The notes beneath the pieces are model-generated. The model saw only the letters and a program-made list of their open reading frames with translations. It searched no databases and was not told the DNA's origin. Of a stretch of 22,285 bases of DNA, positions 6,544-14,082 are shown piece by piece. The position numbers and the translations under genes were made by a program. Position 1 is the first letter of the stretch. Each line of letters opens with the position of its first letter. Source of the stretch: Actinomycetota bacterium. GTDB lineage: Bacteria; Actinomycetota; Acidimicrobiia; IMCC26256; PALSA-610. The DNA is taken from positions 1 through 22,285 of the forward strand of contig SXJQ01000006.1 of the NCBI GenBank assembly GCA_005779345.1. Reading direction: 5' to 3'.

Positions 6544-7676
6544 GGTTCTGGGGGAGGGACGCGAGTCGTGACGCCGAGCGCGACGACGGCCAACACCGCC
6601 GGCAGCGCGTACGCCCAACCGAACCCCGCGACGTCCGCGATCCGCCCGACCACATAGCCGCCGGTCCCCTGTCCGATGTCCATCATCGCGACGAGCGACC
6701 CGATCACCGCCCCGCGTTCACCGGCGCCCACCCGCGACGCGACCCACGCGGTCTGCGCGGGGAGGACGAGCGCCCATCCGGCACCGACGAGCGCGATCCC
6801 GACGAGCACCGGCCCGACGCGATCGAACGCGGCGATCGTCGCGAAACCGAGGCCGAACACGACGATGCCCGCGTAGACGACCGGCACCGGTCCGCGACGG
6901 TCGGCCAGGCGACCCGAACCGAGCCGGACGAGCAGCACCGACACCGCGAATGTCACGTACAGCGACGTCGAGTCGTGGAGGCCGAGGCGCCGCGCGTTCA
7001 AGGTCGAGAGCGCGGTGATCGAGGAGTAGCCGACGCCGAGGCCGAGCATCGCCACGCCCGGGAGCAAGGCGAGCGGATGGAAGATCGGCACCGAGAGCGG
7101 CGGGAGCGTCATCGGATCGCGGGTCTCGCCGAGCCCGGCGACGACGAACCCGCCGAGCGCGCAGAGGCACGCGAGCGACGTCCAAGCGACGCCCGGCCCG
7201 AGGTCGAGCAGCCACTCCCCGGCCCATGGTCCGACTGCGAAGCCGATGTACATCGCGATCGACAACTGCGCGATCGCGCTCGCACGCCGCTCCGGTGGCG
7301 ACAAGTCGGTAGCTGCCGCGACCGCCGCGATGTAGAAGCCGGCCCCGAGCGCTCCCTGCACGAACCGCAACGCGAGCACGATCGAGACCGAATGCGCCAG
7401 ATGAAACCCGAGCATCAACACGACGAGGAGAAACGGCGGCACCACGAGGAACCACCGCCGACCGACGCGGTCGATGAACCGACCGGTCAACGGACGAGCG
7501 ACCACCGCCGCGGCGAAGAACATCGAGACCGCGAGACCGCTCATCGCGCGCGATCCACCGAGATCCTCCGCGACGTAACGCGACACGACGGTGAACTGGC
7601 ATCCGAACGCGCCGTAGACGAACAGAGCCCCCACCTCCAGCCGCCGGAGCGGCGAGAGGACGGGGGCCCGGTTCAA
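6513..7676 (-). CDS. MFS transporter
   Basis: A 387-residue integral membrane protein with about twelve hydrophobic segments and the major facilitator signature: RPLTGRFIDRVGRRW after the second helix (the G-x3-D-R-x-G-R-R motif A) and a related SGRLADRRG in the second half. It is probably a drug or metabolite exporter of the sugar/aromatic-acid-like type; the substrate cannot be told. The best start is TTG at 7676, since the upstream in-frame codons hold no ATG or GTG before the etfA stop. A GTG nine codons further in is an alternative. It lies 23 bases after etfA on the same strand and is likely the last gene of that operon. It converges on the TetR gene with overlapping 3' ends. Confidence 0.88.
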   Translation of the reverse strand: MNRAPVLSPLRRLEVGALFVYGAFGCQFTVVSRYVAEDLGGSRAMSGLAVSMFFAAAVVARPLTGRFIDRVGRRWFLVVPPFLLVVLMLGFHLAHSVSIVLALRFVQGALGAGFYIAAVAAATDLSPPERRASAIAQLSIAMYIGFAVGPWAGEWLLDLGPGVAWTSLACLCALGGFVVAGLGETRDPMTLPPLSVPIFHPLALLPGVAMLGLGVGYSSITALSTLNARRLGLHDSTSLYVTFAVSVLLVRLGSGRLADRRGPVPVVYAGIVVFGLGFATIAAFDRVGPVLVGIALVGAGWALVLPAQTAWVASRVGAGERGAVIGSLVAMMDIGQGTGGYVVGRIADVAGFGWAYALPAVLAVVALGVTTRVPPPEPGASKATRHA

Positions 7677-7699
7677 CGAGCGTGCCGTCGTGGTGACGA

Positions 7700-8671
7700 T
7701 CAGCCCTGCTTGGCTGCGATCGCGTCCTTGAGAGCGGGAATCACCTTGTTGACGTCGCCGACGATGCCGAGGTCGGCAACGCCGAAGATCGGTGCCTCAC
7801 CGTCCTTGTTCACGGCGATGATGTTGTCGCTGTTCTTCATGCCGACGAGGTGCTGGGTCGCGCCCGAGATGCCGAGCGCGATGTACACCTTGGGCTTCAC
7901 CGTCTTGCCGGTCTGACCGACCTGGAGCGCGTAGGGAACCCAACCCGCATCGACGATCGCGCGGCTGGCGCCGAACGCACCCTTCAACTGCTTGGCGAGT
8001 TCCTCGACGAGCGGCTTGTAGCTCTCCGATGCACCGATGCCGCGACCGCCCGACACGACGATCTCGGCCTCTTCGAGCTTCGGCCCGATCTGCTCCTCCT
8101 CGAACACCTCGAGCACCTTCGACTCGGCCGCGCGCCCCGCGTCGACCGCACCGACGACGTTGACCGCCGCTGCGCCGCCACCGGACGGCTCCGCCGTGAA
8201 CGACTTGGGGCGAACCGCGATGAGATGCGGCGCGTCGGACGACAGCTCGCAGTCCACCATCGTCGTCCCGCCGAAGATCGCGGTACCGAACACGAGCTTG
8301 CCGCCCTCGACCGCGAGCGTGAAGCCGTTGGTGAGGACCGGGCGGTCGAGCTTCACCGACAGGCGGGCGATCGCGTCGCGCCCGTCGTAGGTCTGCGCGA
8401 ACAGGATCACGTCGGGAGCGTGTTCGGCGGCGCCGATCGCGATCGCGGCCGCAGCGACCTGCCCCGGGAGCGCGCCCTGCGCGTCGATCGCGTGCACCGT
8501 GGTCGCGCCGTACTCGCCGAGCTGGCCGGCGATCGCCTCGGCGTTGTCGCCCGCGTAGATCGCCTCGACCGTGCTCCCAATCTCGCGCGCCTTGGTGAGC
8601 AGCTCGAGCGTCGCGCTCGTGACCTTGTCGCCCTTGGCCTCGGCGAACACCCACACCTTGTCGATCGTCAT
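7700..8671 (-). CDS. etfA: Electron transfer flavoprotein alpha subunit
   Basis: A 323-residue FAD-carrying subunit of the soluble ETF heterodimer, which takes electrons from acyl-CoA dehydrogenases and passes them to the quinone pool through ETF-quinone oxidoreductase. The C-terminal FAD domain is typical: VSGGRGIG near 212, VGQTGKTVKPKVYIALGISG, then QHLVGMKNSDNIIAVNKD and a final GVADLGIVGDVNKVIP. The ATG at 8671 gives the usual MTIDKVWVFAE start and has an AGGGAGA ribosome site just upstream; an in-frame ATG further up (8785) would read back into etfB and is rejected. It follows etfB by 31 bases. Confidence 0.97.
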   Translation of the reverse strand: MTIDKVWVFAEAKGDKVTSATLELLTKAREIGSTVEAIYAGDNAEAIAGQLGEYGATTVHAIDAQGALPGQVAAAAIAIGAAEHAPDVILFAQTYDGRDAIARLSVKLDRPVLTNGFTLAVEGGKLVFGTAIFGGTTMVDCELSSDAPHLIAVRPKSFTAEPSGGGAAAVNVVGAVDAGRAAESKVLEVFEEEQIGPKLEEAEIVVSGGRGIGASESYKPLVEELAKQLKGAFGASRAIVDAGWVPYALQVGQTGKTVKPKVYIALGISGATQHLVGMKNSDNIIAVNKDGEAPIFGVADLGIVGDVNKVIPALKDAIAAKQG

Positions 8672-8702
8672 GTCGGAATCTCCCTGTTCTCCGGTGGGCG
8701 TC

Positions 8703-9479
8703 TCAGATGACCTTGAGGTTCTCGAGGAAGGCGACGATCTTCTCCGCGCCCGTCCCGTCGTCCTCGAACTTCTCGCCGGCCTCACGCGCCGGCGCCTGCG
8801 TCACGTTCGTGATCGACTGGCGCGCGCCCGCCCATCCGACCTGGCCCTCGAGACCGAGATCCGCAGCCGTCACCGAGTCGACCGGCTTGTTCTTCGCCGC
8901 CATGATCCCCTTGAAGCTCGGGTACCGAGGCTCGACGACACCTGCGGTGACGCTCACGAGCGCGGGGAGCGACGCCTCCACGACGTCGTAGCCCGCCTCG
9001 GTCTGACGCTGGATCTTCACCTTGCCGTCGGCGATCTCGACCTTCTTGGCGAACGTGAGCGCGGGCCAACCGAGGAGTTCGGCCATCTGCGCGGGCACGG
9101 TGCCGGTGTAGCCGTCGCTCGACTCGGTACCGGCGAGCACGAGATCGGCATCGCCGACGCGCTCGACGCACTTGGCGAGCAGCTTCGCGGTCCCGAGCGC
9201 GTCGGTCCCCGAGCAGGCCTCGTCGCTCACGAGCACGGCCTTCGCCGCACCCATCGCCAGGGCCGTCCGCAGACCACTGACCTCGCCGTTGGGCGCGAGC
9301 GAGATCAGCGTGACCTCACCGCCGCCGGCGGCGTCGACGAGTTGGAGTGCCATCTCGACGCCGTAGCTGTCGGACTCGTCGAGGATCGGCTTGGCACTGC
9401 GGTCGAGGGTGTGATCGGCCTCGAGCTGACCCGGCACCGACGGGTCCGGGATCTGCTTCACGCAGACGACGACGTTCAC
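8703..9479 (-). CDS. etfB: Electron transfer flavoprotein beta subunit
   Basis: A 258-residue AMP-binding partner of EtfA. It shows the family start MNVVVCVKQIPDP, the LDESDSYGVEMALQL segment, and the DLVLAGTESSDGYTGTVPAQMAELLGWP stretch (with a Ser-Ser-Asp-Gly-Tyr core) that lines the nucleotide site. The C-terminal region also contains the usual RYPSFKGIMAAKNKP. The start is GTG at 9479 with a perfect AAGGAG ribosome site six bases upstream, one of the few strong Shine-Dalgarno sites in the window. It leads an etfB-etfA-MFS operon and is divergent from the ABC exporter. Acyl-CoA dehydrogenase genes such as the one at 18277 would supply electrons to it. Confidence 0.97.
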   Translation of the reverse strand: MNVVVCVKQIPDPSVPGQLEADHTLDRSAKPILDESDSYGVEMALQLVDAAGGGEVTLISLAPNGEVSGLRTALAMGAAKAVLVSDEACSGTDALGTAKLLAKCVERVGDADLVLAGTESSDGYTGTVPAQMAELLGWPALTFAKKVEIADGKVKIQRQTEAGYDVVEASLPALVSVTAGVVEPRYPSFKGIMAAKNKPVDSVTAADLGLEGQVGWAGARQSITNVTQAPAREAGEKFEDDGTGAEKIVAFLENLKVI

Positions 9480-9668
9480 GAGTGGCTCCTTCGAGTTCGG
9501 TTGCGCGCCGCGGGCAGGCGAGCCACCCGGGGATCCCGAGATTGTTGCCGCTCGGTCCGGTGGCTGACGAACCGGGATTCAGAGGCCGCCGAGAGTGCCG
9601 GAGCGATGGGATCAGCCGAGGGAAGGCCCGCCACGCTTAGCCTCCCGGGCCGAGACGGGGGCGGCGAC
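9480..9668. promoter_or_regulatory. Divergent intergenic region, etfB / ABC exporter
   Basis: This 189-base gap must hold promoters for both divergent operons. For the ABC genes, TAGCCT at 9638-9643 is a plausible -10 that would give a leader of about 19 bases with a GGGGG ribosome site at 9657-9661. A 7-bp inverted repeat, AGCCACC (9521-9527) and GGTGGCT (9559-9565), lies between. No clear -10 for etfB was found. Confidence 0.35.
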
Positions 9669-10601
9669 GTGAACGCGATCGAGATCACGAACCTGACCAA
9701 GAGGTACCGCAGCCGCGGTGGGCCCGTGCACGCGGTGGCCGGGCTCGATCTCGCGGTTCCCGTGGGCGGCATTCACGGCTTCCTCGGCGCCAACGGCGCG
9801 GGCAAGACCACGACCATCCGAGCGCTGGTCGGACACCTCGCCGCCACGTCGGGTGAGCTGCGCCTCCTCGGCGCCTCGGTCCCCCACGACCTGCCGAAGG
9901 TCATCGACCGCGTGGGCGCGCTCGTCGAACAACCGAGCTTCTTCGCGAACTTCAGCGGACGTCGCAACCTCCAGCTCCTCGCGAAGTCACGGGGCTTCGC
10001 GACGTCTCGCGTCGAAACGGCACTCGCGCGGGTCGGCCTCACCGACCGCGCCAGCTCGCGGTTCGCGACCTACTCGCTCGGGATGAAGCAGCGGCTCGGC
10101 GTCGCCGCAGTGCTGTTGAAGGACCCGGAGGTCCTGATCCTCGACGAACCCGCGAACGGACTCGACCCGCCGGGCATTCTCGAGATGCGCAACCTGCTGC
10201 GTCGCCTCGGCGACGAAGGCCGCACGGTGCTCGTGTCGAGCCACATCCTGTCCGAGGTGCAACAGACGTGCGATCACGTGACCGTCATCGCGCACGGCCG
10301 CACCATCCGGACCGGCAGCGTGCAGGATCTCCTCCAGCACGGCTCCTCGAAGTACCGCATCGCGGTGCCGGGTGGTGAGCGCGAGCAGCACCTCGCAGCA
10401 TCCGTGCTCACCCAGGCGGGCTTCGAGGTCTTCGCCGGGCCTGCCGGTGAACTCGCGGTGGAGGTCACCCCCGAACAGGCCGACATGGTGACCAAGGCCC
10501 TCGCCGACGCGGCGATCTACCTCTCGGAGCTCGCGCCCATCGAGCGCACGCTCGAAGAAGCGTTCCTGGAGCTCACGGCCGAGGCGGGTGGCGCGTCGTG
10601 A
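9669..10601 (+). CDS. ABC transporter ATP-binding protein
   Basis: A 310-residue ATPase of the multidrug/bacitracin exporter type (CcmA/BcrA-like). Motifs in order: Walker A GANGAGKT at residues 40-47, signature YSLGMKQR at 135-142 (LGMKQR replaces the LSGGQ core, as is common in this branch), Walker B VLILDE at 155-160 followed by PANGLDP, and the H-loop SSH with His192. A C-terminal extension of about 80 residues follows the ATPase core. The GTG at 9669 gives the conserved NAIEITNLTKRY start; an in-frame ATG at 9606 would add an unconserved tail. The stop overlaps the start of the membrane partner (GTGA), so the two are made together as a half-and-half exporter. Confidence 0.95.
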   Translation: MNAIEITNLTKRYRSRGGPVHAVAGLDLAVPVGGIHGFLGANGAGKTTTIRALVGHLAATSGELRLLGASVPHDLPKVIDRVGALVEQPSFFANFSGRRNLQLLAKSRGFATSRVETALARVGLTDRASSRFATYSLGMKQRLGVAAVLLKDPEVLILDEPANGLDPPGILEMRNLLRRLGDEGRTVLVSSHILSEVQQTCDHVTVIAHGRTIRTGSVQDLLQHGSSKYRIAVPGGEREQHLAASVLTQAGFEVFAGPAGELAVEVTPEQADMVTKALADAAIYLSELAPIERTLEEAFLELTAEAGGAS

Positions 10602-11434
10602 ACCTCCTCGTCGCCGAGCTGTGGCGGTGCTGGTCACGCCGTGCCACCAAGCTGTTGTTGTTGCTCGCCACGCTCGCGATCGCTGGGGTGATGGTGTGGC
10701 TCGCACTGCGCCCGCAGTACCGCACCGAGCGGTACTACGAATACACGTCTTCGTTCGAGGACTCCGACGCGAACGTCGTCGAGACACGCATCGATCAGCG
10801 CCTCGATCTCGTCGACGACCTCTCCGCTGCGATGGCCGGAACCGGGACCGCGCTCATGGTCCTCGGTGTGCTGCTCGGCAGCACGTTGCTCGGCGCGGAG
10901 TTCGGCGCGGGGTCGCTGTCGACCCAACTCACCTACGAGCCGCGCCGAATCCGGATGTGGGTGACGAAGGCTGCGGCCGCGGCGCTGACCACGGCGGCCG
11001 TCTGCGCGGCGCTCCTGCTCGTGATGACGGCCGGGATGACGGTGGTCGCAGCGACCCGCGGGATCACCGACGGCATCGACGCCGACTTCGTCGCCGACCG
11101 AGCACTCGAACTGGGTCGGCTCGCCACGGCGGGTGCGCTCGGTGCCCTCTTCGGGTTCGCCATCACCGGCATCGCCCGCAAGACGGTCGCCGCGATCGTC
11201 GTCTTCCTCGTGATGTCGTTCATCCTCGAACCGGTGGTCACGCACAACTTCGGATGGGCCGAGGCGCGGACTCCGATGGACGCGCTCGGAACGTTCGCGT
11301 TCGACCCGTTCGTCCGCGACGACGGGACCGGAGCGTGGAACTCGCTCGGGCAGGCCGCGCTCGTCGCCTGCGTCTGGATCTTCGGGCTGCTCATGATCTC
11401 CGGAGTGCAGTTCCGTCGCCGCGAACTTCGCTGA
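10598..11434 (+). CDS. ABC transporter permease (ABC-2 type)
   Basis: A 278-residue membrane partner of the preceding ATPase. Six hydrophobic segments are visible, at about residues 19-37, 82-103, 127-150, 171-189, 193-211 and 249-268. The long soluble loop after the first segment holds the RTERYYEYTSSFEDSD region. This layout fits ABC-2 exporters of the NatB/BcrB kind. The cargo could be a drug, peptide, lipid or ion and is not evident. GTG at 10598 overlaps the stop of the ATPase gene, which points to translational coupling. The N-terminal MNLLVAELWRCWSRR is typical of this permease type. No third subunit follows; the next gene is an oxidoreductase. Confidence 0.85.
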   Translation: MNLLVAELWRCWSRRATKLLLLLATLAIAGVMVWLALRPQYRTERYYEYTSSFEDSDANVVETRIDQRLDLVDDLSAAMAGTGTALMVLGVLLGSTLLGAEFGAGSLSTQLTYEPRRIRMWVTKAAAAALTTAAVCAALLLVMTAGMTVVAATRGITDGIDADFVADRALELGRLATAGALGALFGFAITGIARKTVAAIVVFLVMSFILEPVVTHNFGWAEARTPMDALGTFAFDPFVRDDGTGAWNSLGQAALVACVWIFGLLMISGVQFRRRELR

Positions 11435-11474
11435 ACACCTGCGGGGCGCTGCGGGCGATCCACCGGAGGGTCGC

Positions 11475-11480
11475 TAGCGT
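11475..11480 (+). promoter_or_regulatory. Candidate -10 box of the flavoprotein gene
   Basis: TAGCGT ends nine bases before the ATG at 11490, which predicts a leader of about three bases. It shows that the flavoprotein gene, 55 bases after the permease, probably has its own promoter. Confidence 0.45.
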
Positions 11481-11489
11481 CGATCGCCG

Positions 11490-12701
11490 ATGAGCGCCTC
11501 GCCTCGGCCTGACCTCGTGATCGTCGGCGCGGGCCCGGCAGGGTGTGCGGCCGCGATCTCCGCGGTCCGCGCGGGCCTGCGCATCGTCGTCGTCGACCGC
11601 GCCGAGTTCCCGCGCGACAAGACCTGCGGCGACGGCCTCACCACGAACGCGTTGCGCATCATCGAATCGCTCGGCCTCGGCCTCGCCGACCTCCGCGCGG
11701 ACGACGACCTCGGCTACCTCGGCGTCCGCAATGTCGGCATCGTTTCGCCGACGGGTCGTCGCGTCGACCTCCGGCTCCCCGATCGCGGTGAGTACGCAGC
11801 GGTCATCAGCAGGCGACGTCTCGATGCCGCGTTGCTCGCGACGACGCGCGAGACGGGTGCGGAGGTTCGCACGGGTTGCGAGGTCGTCGGCGTGCGCCAC
11901 GTCGACGACGACGTCGTACTCGCGTTCGACGGCGGCGAGGAGATCCGCGCCGGGAACGTCGTCGCGGCCGACGGGCACTGGTCGACGGTCCGCAAGCTCG
12001 TTCGACCGACGCACGCGCCGTATCTCGGCGAATGGCACGCGGTCCGTCAGTACCACCACAACGTCGACACCGATCGGCTCTGGGTGCTGTTCGAACGCGA
12101 CCTGCTCCCGGGCTACGCCTGGGTCTTCCCGCTCCCCGGTGGCCACGCGAACGTCGGCTACGGGGTGCTCCGCCGGCAGGGCCGTTCGGGCAAGGAACTC
12201 AAGGCGTTGTGGCCCGACTTGGTCTCGCGGTCGTCGCTGCGCGAGGTGCTCGGGCCGGCCGCCGAACCGGTCGAGGCCGTGCGGGCGTGGCCGATCCCCA
12301 CGCGGTACGACCCGCGTGCGCTCGCCACCGGCCGCGTGCTGTTCGCGGGCGACGCCGCCGCCGTGGTCGATCCGATGACCGGCGAGGGCATCGCCCAAGC
12401 GATGGAGACCGGGATCCTCGCGGCCGAGGCGATCGCCGGTGGAGGCGACGTCGCGGCCGCCTACCGACGCGCCGTGCATCGGGCGCTCGGACGCGACCTG
12501 CGCCTGGCCGCAGGACTGTCGCGCGTCCTGTCGTACCCGTGGGGCGCGAGCGGGGCGCTGCGCGCGGTCGACGCCAACGCCTGGACGCGACGGCAGTTCG
12601 CGAGATGGATGTTCGAGGACTATCCGCGCGCGACGATCGTCACCCCCTCGCGGTGGTCCGCAGCGATCCCGGCCCGCCCGGGAGCCTGGCAGCGCAGCTG
12701 A
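11490..12701 (+). CDS. Geranylgeranyl reductase family FAD-dependent oxidoreductase
   Basis: A 403-residue flavoprotein. The N-terminal dinucleotide site is VIVGAGPAGCAAA (G13-x-G15-x2-G18) followed by VVVDRAEFPRDKTCGDGLT, where the DKTCGDG stretch is the hallmark of the geranylgeranyl-reductase family. The second FAD motif, LFAGDAAAVVDPMTGEGIAQAMETG, has Gly287-Asp288. Family members reduce isoprenoid double bonds in menaquinone side chains, membrane lipids or carotenoids, or act as other hydroxylase-like flavoproteins. In actinomycetes, close relatives are often encoded near the respiratory chain genes; none are here, so the substrate is open. The C-terminal DANAWTRRQFARWMFEDYPRA ends normally. 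The ATG at 11490 has a -10 box nearby. Confidence 0.9.
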   Translation: MSASPRPDLVIVGAGPAGCAAAISAVRAGLRIVVVDRAEFPRDKTCGDGLTTNALRIIESLGLGLADLRADDDLGYLGVRNVGIVSPTGRRVDLRLPDRGEYAAVISRRRLDAALLATTRETGAEVRTGCEVVGVRHVDDDVVLAFDGGEEIRAGNVVAADGHWSTVRKLVRPTHAPYLGEWHAVRQYHHNVDTDRLWVLFERDLLPGYAWVFPLPGGHANVGYGVLRRQGRSGKELKALWPDLVSRSSLREVLGPAAEPVEAVRAWPIPTRYDPRALATGRVLFAGDAAAVVDPMTGEGIAQAMETGILAAEAIAGGGDVAAAYRRAVHRALGRDLRLAAGLSRVLSYPWGASGALRAVDANAWTRRQFARWMFEDYPRATIVTPSRWSAAIPARPGAWQRS

Positions 12702-12756
12702 CCGATCAGCCGAACGATCGTCGGCGAACGGTGTGGCCTCAGCGTCGCGACCGTGC

Positions 12757-12762
12757 CACCAT
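12757..12762 (+). promoter_or_regulatory. -10 box of the SRPBCC gene (leaderless)
   Basis: CACCAT has the key A at position 2 and T at position 6 and is followed by six bases and the ATG at 12769. Position 1 is C rather than T, so the box is imperfect. Confidence 0.4.
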
Positions 12763-12768
12763 GCGCGC

Positions 12769-13155
12769 ATGGCAACCACCAATTCCGAAGTGTTCATCGC
12801 GCGCGATGCCGACGAGGTCTGGGCCGTCTTCGGCGACTTCCACGGCATCCAGACCTGGTTCCCCGGACTCGAGAGCGTGCGCTCCGAGGGCGCGGCGCGC
12901 TTCATCGGCATGGGCCCGGGCGTCGAGATCACCGAGACCGAGGTCTCGCGCGACGACGCCGCGCGCACGCTGAGCTACACGGTGGCCGCCGCGGTGCTCC
13001 CGACGACCAAGTACGTCACGACCATCGGTGTCGTCGCGATCGACGGAGGCTGTACCGCGTCGATGTCGGCCGACATCGAACCCGACGAGATGGCACCGAT
13101 GATCCAGGGCGTCTACGACGGCGCGATCGCCGGTCTCGCCGCGCACTTCGCCTGA
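12769..13155 (+). CDS. SRPBCC family protein (START-like lipid/ligand binding)
   Basis: A 128-residue protein with the helix-grip fold pattern of the polyketide-cyclase/dehydrase group: an N-terminal beta strand, then ADEVWAVFGDFHGIQTWFPGLES (the loop with the W-x-x-F...W pattern), a beta-rich centre, and a long C-terminal helix beginning EMAPMIQGVYDGAIAGLAAHF. Members bind hydrophobic ligands or act as cyclases. I see no catalytic residue set. It lies 67 bases after the flavoprotein and has a leaderless-type -10 box of its own. It converges on the thioredoxin gene. Confidence 0.88.
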   Translation: MATTNSEVFIARDADEVWAVFGDFHGIQTWFPGLESVRSEGAARFIGMGPGVEITETEVSRDDAARTLSYTVAAAVLPTTKYVTTIGVVAIDGGCTASMSADIEPDEMAPMIQGVYDGAIAGLAAHFA

Positions 13156-13176
13156 ACTCCCACCACCCTGATCAGG

Positions 13177-13193
13177 CGGTCACGCCGTGACCG
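13177..13193. terminator. Hairpin between convergent genes
   Basis: CGGTCAC and GTGACCG form a perfect 7-bp stem with a GCC loop, over the stop codon of the thioredoxin gene (13182-13180, minus strand). A second 10-bp palindrome, CCTGATCAGG, lies at 13167-13176 directly before it. No U-run is seen. A role in ending both convergent transcripts is inferred from position. Confidence 0.45.
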
Positions 13194-13560
13194 AGTCGCG
13201 GACCGCAGCCGCGCCGACCATACGGCGCTGCACCCGCCCGGCGCGATCAGCGAGCAGCACGGTCGGCGCGGCCTTGACGCGGAATCGGCCGGCGAGTTGT
13301 GGCTCGCGTTCGGCGTCGATCGTCACGACCCGGGCGGTCGGATCGGTTCGGCGGAGATGTTCCTCGACCGGGCCGCACTGCGCGCAGAACCGCGTCGTGA
13401 AGATCACGTACGTCCGTTCGGCGTCGGCGAGGAGCGCGGCCGGAACGAGTGGGGTCGGAGCCTGATCGGCGTGAAGCCGGCGCACGCGCTGACGCCAGAG
13501 TCGGGGGGCCAGCCCGAGCCCGAACACCACGGCAACGACGACGACGAATCGGATGGTCAC
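13180..13560 (-). CDS. Membrane-anchored thioredoxin-like protein
   Basis: A 126-residue protein. Residues 3-19 are a hydrophobic N-terminal anchor or uncleaved signal with an Arg-rich tail after it (RQRVRRLH). The thioredoxin domain follows: TYVIFTTRFCAQC with the active-site pair Cys59 and Cys62 (C-A-Q-C), VVTIDAEREPQLAGRFRVKAAPT with the cis-proline Pro99, and VLLADRAGRVQRRMVG. It probably acts as a thiol-disulfide exchange protein outside the membrane. The GTG start at 13560 overlaps the stop of the DUF4395 gene (GTGA), so the pair is translationally coupled and probably works together. Longer in-frame starts upstream would run through the DUF4395 gene and are rejected. Confidence 0.88.
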   Translation of the reverse strand: MTIRFVVVVAVVFGLGLAPRLWRQRVRRLHADQAPTPLVPAALLADAERTYVIFTTRFCAQCGPVEEHLRRTDPTARVVTIDAEREPQLAGRFRVKAAPTVLLADRAGRVQRRMVGAAAVRDSVTA

Positions 13561-14024
13561 GCGACCAACTCCACATGTCGGCGGCGAGCGATCAGCAACC
13601 AGATCTCGCATCCCACGCAGATCCCCGTCGTGGCGGCGAGCCCGGCGAGGCCGGCCACGATCAGCGTGAGCGCCCAACCGACGGCGTCGCCACCCGCGGC
13701 GAAGGCAACCGTCGCGGCGCCGAGGAAGATGACGCCGACGGTCGCGGCGAACCGCGGCGGTCGAGGGTCTTCGAGGTGCGCGGGCGGACCGAGGCGCGGG
13801 CGGACGACGGCGGCGTAGAAGCGCAGCACCGGGCCGTAGCGAGGACCGAAGGCCGCGCCGAGGAACAGCACGACTGCGAACACGGGCACCACCGGCCACC
13901 AATCGAGCAGGAACCCACCGAGGAGGGCGGCGGTGAGCACGGCCTGGTTCGTCCGCGGGCCGCGTGGATCGATCGGAGTGGGCGGGTCGCGAAGGACTGG
14001 ATCGTGCGGGGTCGCCGACGGCAT
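13557..14024 (-). CDS. DUF4395 domain membrane protein with CxxC
   Basis: A 155-residue integral membrane protein with about four hydrophobic segments, at about 28-42, 46-58, 93-111 and 115-134, the last running into ICVGCEIWLLI. The Cys136-Val-Gly-Cys139 pair lies at the membrane end of the final segment, and RPRLGPP-x-LEDPRPPRFA between helices 2 and 3 is a family motif. The function of DUF4395 is not established. Its coupling to a thioredoxin-like protein suggests a dithiol relay across or at the membrane. The ATG at 14024 is supported by a leaderless -10 box seven bases upstream. It is divergent from the dioxygenase gene. Confidence 0.87.
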   Translation of the reverse strand: MPSATPHDPVLRDPPTPIDPRGPRTNQAVLTAALLGGFLLDWWPVVPVFAVVLFLGAAFGPRYGPVLRFYAAVVRPRLGPPAHLEDPRPPRFAATVGVIFLGAATVAFAAGGDAVGWALTLIVAGLAGLAATTGICVGCEIWLLIARRRHVELVA

Positions 14025-14031
14025 GCCGGGC

Positions 14032-14037
14032 ACCTTA
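14032..14037 (-). promoter_or_regulatory. -10 box of the DUF4395 gene (near-leaderless)
   Basis: TAAGGT on the minus strand fits TANNNT and ends seven bases before the ATG at 14024. The predicted leader is about one base. Confidence 0.5.
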
Positions 14038-14070
14038 ATTCCCGACCCGCCAAGTCGGAAATCGGTTTGC

Positions 14071-14076
14071 CAGACT
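14071..14076 (+). promoter_or_regulatory. -10 box of the dioxygenase gene (leaderless)
   Basis: CAGACT is followed by six bases and the GTG at 14083. The same CAGACT-N6-GTG arrangement occurs at 21082-21096. It decides the start of the dioxygenase against longer in-frame options. Confidence 0.5.
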
Positions 14077-14082
14077 GATGCC

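Noticed and set aside
6216..7916. A 566-codon plus-strand open frame over tetR, the MFS gene and etfA
   Set aside because: It is a shadow of three real genes with a strongly charged repetitive product (Arg, Asp, Glu, His).
9521..9565. 7-bp inverted repeat AGCCACC/GGTGGCT in the etfB-ABC gap as an operator
   Set aside because: The arms are 31 bases apart and do not extend; a chance match is likely, so it is noted only within the intergenic entry.
8571..9668. A long upstream extension of the ABC ATPase frame
   Set aside because: It is antisense to etfB and etfA; the conserved ATPase start is at 9669.
14041..14066. Imperfect inverted repeat TTCCCGAC/GTCGGAAA before the dioxygenase gene
   Set aside because: The arms mismatch and the spacing is uneven; not enough to call an operator.
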